Source: Sipunculus nudus (taxonomy: Eukaryota; Annelida; Sipuncula; Golfingiida; Sipunculidae). From it: a DNA stretch of 64,000 bases. This document shows positions 50,101-59,100 of the stretch, one piece after another. A model generated the notes under the pieces. It made no database searches, was not told the origin of the DNA, and worked only from the letters and a program-made list of their open reading frames with translations. Both the position numbers and the translations under genes were made by a program. The stretch is from NCBI GenBank assembly GCA_026874595.1, contig CM049313.1, positions 56,811,159 through 56,875,158 of the forward strand, given 5' to 3'. Positions within the stretch are counted from its first letter, which is position 1; the number at the start of each line of letters is the position of its first letter.

Positions 50101-53100
50101 CCGCCCGATTAAACTTTAATAAAATCGGTTGACTGAGCCCGAAATCTTTTAGGTTCCTTAGAAAGAATAAATGTTTTTGTGCCTTCTTTATGCAGTAATT
50201 AACATTTTTCACCCACTTCAAATCAGAAGAAATAAAAATTCCTAAAATTTAAAACAGTCAACAATTTCAACCTCGGAGCCTTCAATTACAGAGGGTACTA
50301 TTTCAGTTTTCTTCCATCTAAAATCAGTTATCATCTCCTTGGTTTTCTTTACATTTAACTCCAGATTATTTTCAGAGCACCACAAAGTTAAAGTTTTAAT
50401 TTCATTGCGGTAAACACTTTCTTTATTTCACCGGATGAGCCCAAAAACTGTTGTGTCATCTGTACAATTTTGGTGAAAGCACATAACCTTGGGGTGCTCC
50501 AGTGTTTAAGACCAATTTTTCGGAAATAATGTTACCAATCTTAACCACTTGAGGCTGATTTGTTTAAAAGTCTAAGATCCAGTTACACATGTTAATATTA
50601 AGACCCAGTTTTGATAGTTTTCGATTAATTTATGGGGAAGGATAGTGTTAAAGGCTGAGCTGAAATCGATGAATAAAACCCTTGCATAGGTAGATTCTTG
50701 TAAGTCGAGATGTTTTAAAATACGGTAAAGTGTGAATGATACAGCATCATCTGTTGCTCAAAACTCTTGGCGATTACAGAAGTTAATGCAACAGGATGAT
50801 AGTCATTCAAACATGATGCATGAGATTTTTTCGGGACAGGAATAATCACTGATCGTTTGAAGAGCTCTGGCACAGTACACGATCGCAAGGACCAGTTAAA
50901 AAGAAGAGTGAGAACACCAGATATTTCATCGGCGAAAGTTCTTAACAGACACTGTGTGATACCATCAGGACCAGCCGCCTTGCGTATGTTTAAGCAGGCA
51001 AGAATTCTCTTGGTATCTAAAGTTTCTATAACAAATCGAGGCGGACCGTCACATGATGTTTTCTCAGATAGGGTTTCAGGCAAATCAAACCGAGCATAAA
51101 ATTTGTTTAAATTCATCAGGAAGATTCGGATCACCAGAGAGAGGGTTGATAATTTAAAAAATCTGATACATTTAAAACTTTCAATCTTTAGTTTACAGAT
51201 GTCATAAATGGATATTTTATGATGTAAAGTATCAAACTTTAGACTAATGATGCTAGATGCAATGACCTGTTACATGAAAGAGACACCAACAAGGTAACAG
51301 CACAAATGACTGTTCACTTGTGTGGAGGAGGCATCTTGTTCATTATGGTTTTATTTTTTTTTCAAATTATTTCCTTCCAGTGTATATCATGAATTTTAAA
51401 CCCTCAAGGCCCACAGAATGTCATTCAATTTTGATTACTCATCCAGGCAAGCTGAGAATGTGGGCAGTTAGTTGCATGACTATCAGGGATTCATTATTGC
51501 CAAGTGGTTTTCATATACTATACACTGGCATTATTTATCCTCTTTAACCTTACCCCACAGCAACACTCTCAACCATTAGTTCCTCAACTACCCCCACTGA
51601 TTCCTGTTGTCATGGTAATGGCATTAGAATGGGGTCATACTGTATAAAACATAAGAGTAAAGTTTTGGTCTAGAGATGAAAGGAGTGATCAAGCATTTAA
51701 GTCAGCCTAACCCGGGTAAACCAAACCAAGTAGCTTAGGCCTACTTGAGTCCCGGATTTGGACTTGGGTACTGATGTAGACCTGTATTATGATACATTTA
51801 AGCATTTATTCATGTTATTTTTTTTTAGCAAAATAAACATGTTCTTGCCTATTAAAGTGTCATGGTGCCCTTTCAACTCCATAACCAGATTCAATGTAAA
51901 GCCATAACGCCTTATTGTATAAATGTATGTAAAATAATATGTACCAGTTTCTGTGATTTGGGGGAGAGCACAGGATTAAAAGTTGGGAGTTTAAATCTCA
52001 GCCGAGGCAGTGTGATTTTTCATGGTTGGCCCTAACCAAGGGTAAGTAGTCTGCAGGCTTAATGGGAAGGTTGTGCCCCGAAGTTGTTTTTCACTCACAA
52101 ATGGGTGCAAGTTTCCAGGATTCCTTGGTGGTATGACCCAGTAACAGGGACAGTTACACACCCAAATGTCAACAGGTGAAGTAGTCACTGGGCCTGGTTA
52201 ACACCAGGATATGAAATGACAGGAAGTGTGTGCTACTACCCTGTCACATAGTCTGAAACTGGAATGGAAATCTGCAGTTTAACATACTTAGTTAAGCTAG
52301 CTTTAATTAGTGGTTATGTCCAACAACAAAAAAATAAAAAAAAAATAATATAATCAGACCATAAATTTCCCATTTTATTATTTGTTTCACTTTAAGTATT
52401 CCTGTGCAGATTGTCCTCCCACCCAGAGCCACATGTATAATACCTATCAAGTGCTGCAGTCAAAAAAAAATTAGCTCCCTGTTTCATTTGTATTTTGGTT
52501 TGTAATGTGAAACAAGTAACCACAGTGAATCAAGTATATAAGAACACTCACTTCAAACAGGAAGGCAGAGAGAAGGATGATGTGGGTGACATTGAGGGCA
52601 TTCTCGGCTGTTCCCACACTGGGGTCTCGTGTTGGCCCTGGAGGTCTAGGTGCTGAGGGGTCTGAAACATACAAAGCTACATTAGATCATCAACCAGACA
52701 CTATACATCACATTAACCCATCATACACTACATTAATACATCATACTCCACATTAATACATAAAATCTGTTTGACAAACACAAATCAAATTTACCTTTTA
52801 TACAGTTCCATGGCCTTTTTATTGGACTGTGACTGCACCATTCAGTTACCTTAACTGTATGTAATAAACACTGTATTATACATGTGTAAGTGTACACTGG
52901 AGTGCAATCTGGTTTGGAAACAAGTGTACCATAGAATTCTAATGTATACCAGTAGTTACTGAAATTCAAATAGACACAAAATAATTTCTGGTTCAGATTG
53001 GAATACAAATGTTAAATGCATATACTAGGATACTTGGTGATAAAAGCTTGCTTTGAATAATGATCTTGTTAGTTATTAGAATAATTCTATAAACAAAATA

Positions 53101-56100
53101 CATGCAAAAGATAATGACTATTAAAAGACAATTTGTGTGAATATTAGTGTATTGCTTTCTAATTATACAAATACAAATAGTTCATAAAGATTAATATTTG
53201 ATTAGAACCAACCTTCTTTTGGCATTTAACAATAAGCTTTAACCATAGTACTTCCTCTGTCACAAACTGAATGCCAAGAAGATGTCAAGGTTAAATGAAC
53301 TGTCAGAAACACACAAAAGATTAATTTGTGAGTTTATGTGACCTTTTTAAGTATTTCCTGCATGACAATGAAAGACAACAAATGCATACATTTCAGCTCT
53401 GCTTGTAACACAACCATACAATCAAAAGCAGTAAAAAACGCCCAGTCAGCCCAGTACCATTGTATTTTCAACAGATACTTGTCCCATGACAAGTTCAAAG
53501 AATCAACATACAGTCTTGATATGTATCAAGAATACATCTGAGGGACTGCCATCTGTAAGAGCTCTGTGTACAGTCCTCAGCCAGTTCCCTGCTAAGCAAA
53601 GACAGCTATATTGGGCTGTTCTGTGTGAAATGTATCATAATGATGAATCGACACAAAAGTCAATTTGTCAAAGTCACCAGTCTCCTAATCATTAAACCTT
53701 TCAGCCAACAGCTCAACATAAAACAATCTTCACAACTAGCTAAATCTACTACTTGACCTATAACATTTAAGGAAAGCAATGGTGCCCATTTATTGGTTGA
53801 ATTTCTTTTGTAGATAGGTTTTTATTGGAATATATTACATGAACAAAGTTAGTATGTAACTACCTTGAACATTTTACTTGGAAATGTAACAACTTGGACA
53901 ATATCCAGACTAAGCTAACTATTTGAATATACCAAGAAATTAAGACTGATGAGTTATGTGTACAGAGCTCTCCCTATTATAAGGCCATCAATTAATCCAT
54001 ACCTATGTATATCCCAAGCACAAGACATTTAATTCATTATTTAATACACATAATATAAAACCAACCACATCTTACATTAAGATGCCAGATGTATGTTTGA
54101 TCAAATGATTGCTGTAATACTGCAAATGGTTCATTCCTTGTGCTGCTGTATAAATTATATCACAGGCTAACTGATGTATTACCAAATCACTGTCTGTACT
54201 TCCGCCTGCACTCAGACAGGGATATTTACATGTTACTAAACATAGATGTACTAATAGCATGAGTTACTAAATTTAGCTATACTGATCATACCATGGTAAG
54301 TGGTACACCTATCAATTCATCAGCAACAGACATAAACCTCTGCAGTATGAGTTTTAATGACAAAGTGGCCACATTCATGGCTCCATAATACTATAGCCGT
54401 ATACCTAATATTTCAACATGTGAGCTGTGACACCCGGGTTTTAGTATGTATGCAAAATGGCAGCCCCCATGAATGGTTTAGAGAAACTGGTAGAAATAAA
54501 CCTATAAGGGTTGAAATTACTGGTCCAGGGATGCATCAAGGAAGTACTCTGAGGACTGTGAATTAGGAGAAAATCTTAATGGTATGCAGACAGCATTTGG
54601 TGGCAAGGTTAATGGTCAAGTCAAATGCTGTTTTGGACCATGCCCAAATCCTCATATTACAGTAGGATTACCTAAAACATCTGGGTCTGCCTTTACTCAT
54701 ATTATTAATAATTTGAATAACCTTGTAAATTTTTACATTTGGGTTTAAGACAGACTTCTATGGAAGTAATGGCCAAATAAATTAATGGGTGTGCATTTTT
54801 ACCTCTTATATAACATTGAACAATTTCTATATGGGAGCACAGTAAAGTGTATTTGATGATTGCAAATAGACCATGAGGTAGACTGCAAATGTAAACATAA
54901 AGAATTATAAACAGGAGTTTGCAAAATTGTCTAGATTTTAAACAAAATGCATGTCTGCCATGTGATGTAGATCTATGCCTATTGTAAGAATAAAGTAAAA
55001 TAATCATGTTAAACAGGCATGAACTGAAAGGCTGATCTAATTTTAAAACAGCTTGAGTTCATGGAAATGTATTGCCTTTCTTTTATCTGTATCATGTCAC
55101 TACTCATAATTAAAATGATCTTCCAGAAGACTGAAACCATACTTCAGATTTTCAAAAATGTTATTGGGTGGACTCTTTACCCTATAAATCAAGGTAATTT
55201 CTTTGTTTGGCTTTATTTGAATGCTGTTTATGGCAAGGACATATACTGATAAATATGATGTAACAAAATCATTAATCTGAAAGATCAGACAAATCCGTGA
55301 CTAGGATTTGGGGTGGACCAGAAACTGATCTGGGTTATACCTTGAACGTTTCCCAATCAAGATTTGGTCTAGGCCAATCACTGATTGGCCCAGATTTGGA
55401 TCTGAACCTTAATTGACATATATTTTCTGTATCATATATGCACATTTCTCCTTTAGATAATTTCTGTGTCTGCATACATCTGTCAAGAAGGGTGCTAAAA
55501 CTGCAAAAAAAAAAATATAACACTCATTTGTTCTAGGATGGATAGTACAAACATTTTTAATAATCAATGCAAGGCACTCTTCATGGCTAAGATGGTGGTG
55601 TTCAGTATAGTCTTTAGAGGTGGAGGAAAACCAGAGGACCCAGAGAAAACATCTACCGGTAACCTTAACAGGCCACTACAACATACACAGCCACACCGGA
55701 GATTGAACCAAGGTTGCCAGTAGAGAGCACAAAGCATTAAACCACTTGACTGTCCAGGCCCCTGGACACAAGTAATTACATAAGAAATTCCACTTAATAC
55801 AGTATGAGGTATGAATAAATGAAATGATCAGCTTTACTTCTGCTGGGCCTTACCTACATATAAGGACCAGGTGTCTTGAGCTAGTCAGTATGAACAATCT
55901 TCAAGCAGAAGCCCAGCACAGACCACTGTTGTTACTCCATATGGGGCAGATTATGACAATTATGTCATATGATAAAATTATAGGCACTTGGTTGGTTTAA
56001 ATGGTTTCGATTCATACCAGACTGTAAAGGCAAATAAAGTACAGGGCTGGCAAATCTGATTGAACTTTTCATCAACTCAGTTATGAATTGGGTCTCATTA

Positions 56101-59100
56101 GATTAGGTGAACTCTCTCTCAAAATGTCTGATAAATTTCCAGTATACATACTTATGCAAACATATATCCTGGATGCTTTTGACAATAACTTTTGTCTGTA
56201 AACAAATATTTATCAGCATTATGATAATACCAACCAACTCAACTATACAAAAAAAAGGTGGCAAACCAAATACAGTAGGCCAATTATTCATAAACATCTA
56301 GTGACCACAGAATGGTGTTGAAGGGGTAGATAATTGAAAATGATCTTGTAGATTCCTACAAGATATATACACTGGGTACTGCCTCTAGTTTACAAAGGCT
56401 CCAGCAACTGTACTTGACTGGAGGAGCCTCTCACAGCTGCTGTCAGTTTACATGTTTGGGTAAAGGTAAGTTTACAAACACTGCTAGTCTGTAGAAATAT
56501 TTATCAGAAATACAAGACCATTCTGCCATAGATGCTACATCCACTGAGCAGCTGATGCTGCATCAGTCTTTTACCTGTACCAAATGTTGGAGACATAACA
56601 GGTTTATCCTGAACAGCACCTTGTGAAATGTGGCTATATCAGTCACCTGGTTAAATTATCTAACCTTACTTTCTTCAAAATGTCATTTTTATGCATATTA
56701 TTGTATGAGTTGTCTTTGATGATCGATAATCCATTATATCTGCATACAAAAATAATGTAAATTACCATACCCACAATGTAAACTATCCTGCTTTTCCCTC
56801 AAAGAACAAAATTCTCCTCTACCATGTATCAAGAACAGATCTGAAGACTTTTTAATATTCATAAGGAAATTTATAATAAATGTCTTCTGCTTGATTCCAT
56901 TATTGAAATTTTGCACTGTCTGGATGGTGTCACTGATTCTTTTTCTTGTTCAAATTCCATATAAAACAAGTGCTGAAATATTTTGCTAATATTATAATTG
57001 AACAAATATATGTATATAAAGCTTAAATGAACATTACCAATTTGAAAAAAAAAACAAGCAAATTCAAGGAATTTATGTCCTCTGCTTCCACGTCTTGTTA
57101 CTTTAGCTTCCTGTGATCTCATGTTTAAGTTTATATTTTCCCCTGAAGATGTCTCCACAAGTCATAATTTTAGTTGTTAATTGGGAATGGAAGGGAAATT
57201 TTTTGTTTGTTTTGGAACTTGTGATAATAAATTTTCAGACAGACACTCCAAACCCAATCCCAACCAAGGTATGCATAAGAGCAATCATTGACCCAAATTT
57301 GAATGAAATCAGATAAAATTTATGAAAGTTATTGCACACGAATGAAAACCTGATGGAAGGACAGACAGACAGACAGACAAACTCAAATCAATGTCCCCTG
57401 TTCCAAGGAAGTGGAGGACAAAAAAGAAATAACCTATAGTTTAATCAAAAGAAATGAAATATATCATGAAGAATTGATGTCATATTTTTTTCATGTGTCT
57501 GATCCATGCACTGTATGACATTTTGAAAATGTGTATTATTATTGTGCACTGCAGCCTGAGGTTTTAGACTTTACCTGAGGGCCACAAGGAAAACACAAGA
57601 AAGGAATGTTTTTATACCAAGTGACGGTAATTTAAGGAGTTCCTGACTGCTAGCCATTTATGTCAGATGTTACAAAGGTCTCTCATGCCCGTATTCCCAG
57701 ACTCCCAGGTGGGTTCGCTAATATTACGAGACTGCATGCCAAGTACATCATAAAACAGCCATGTGACATTTCTGTTGCGTGACAGATAGCATCAAACCTT
57801 TGTGACAACAGCAGATTTTTCATAAGCACAACATGAAATATCTTCCAGTCACGAATGAGTGTTTCTTAACATTTTTACATGAACTATATTCTCAGTCTTA
57901 TGTATATTATGAAGCTTGAACAGACATTGATTTGAGTTGTGCAACTTGGTACAAGATTATGAGAGTTTAAGTAGTTTTATCTTTCATAACTCACATAGTT
58001 TTCAGTAACTCTGTCCTGTTACAAACAAGGGCAAAAAATATGTACAATCTGCATGCATGTTACAGACATGAGGCTCTGAGAATGTATTGCTGAATTTTGT
58101 TAAACTACCATGTAAATAACAACATATTTAACAGTTCATATCTGAAACTATGTTTTAGTTTAGGTTAGCTTTATCTAATCTTTAGTTTAGCATTTTAATA
58201 GCATATACCTTGTATAATCTAAAATCATGAAATTTTACATTACATTTGACCGTGTTATTCAATATTCAGGAAATGACCAGAATTTTCCTGTTTATGGATG
58301 CAATTTATAACAAATTTATAACAAATTTATGGTAATGTATTCACATGACTAGTCTATCCGATCATATGATACTGTGTTCATTTAATCAATGTACCAAAAA
58401 AACAATGATAATATAGTTCCTTTGAACTAAGTGTTAACAAATGAATAATCACTGGATATGAATCTGAAAAATATTAAAGCCAATAATCATTTACAATATT
58501 ATGTGTTTTATCTCAGGTTATCAGTTCATTTTTACTAAACACAAAAGTTTTCAAGCAAAACCATCCAAGCCCACAGGCTTACTATCTCCAGTCGGTCATT
58601 GTTATGGTTCTGGGTGCAACTGCAAGTAAACACGATACATGTGTCTGTCTTCTATAACAAGACTGCAGGACCAGAGGTCTGATCCTGAGATTGCATGACA
58701 ACTCCCAAATAAGGAAAACAAAACATGAAAGAATAAACAAGGGTTGGAAGCTAGAAAAATCTTGATTTGAAAAGTTGCACCATAAATTAAGCTACCTGGT
58801 TGCATGCATGCTATGTTTATGTTCATGTTGTGGATCCCTCCCAGGGAAATATACTTGGTATGTGTTTAGGTCCATTTAACCACCATGTTTTAATATCACT
58901 GCAAACTGTATATGTCCTGAGCACATGTATACCACACACTTGATTTACTCAAGTTATTAAGGCTAAGCTATTCCACTTAAACACCCACACAAAGCCATGT
59001 ATTTACACTATGTGAATGGTTCTAGTACAATACAATGTATTCAACCTGTCATGTGTCTGATGTTAATGTGTGACAGTCAGTAATTACATGCTCAGCCCTA

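Larger units (their letters stand above)
40735..52551. other. 11.8-kb intron of the voltage-sensor gene (S2 to S3)
   Basis: It contains the motif array 44,100-45,010, a GC-richer segment 45,200-45,480, a perfect X-box palindrome (45,826), a MITE (46,009), dispersed repeats (46,930-48,250), a tandem array (48,484) and a LINE remnant (49,596). Between 40,735 and 44,100 I see only AT-rich DNA without recognisable structure. Confidence 0.6.
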
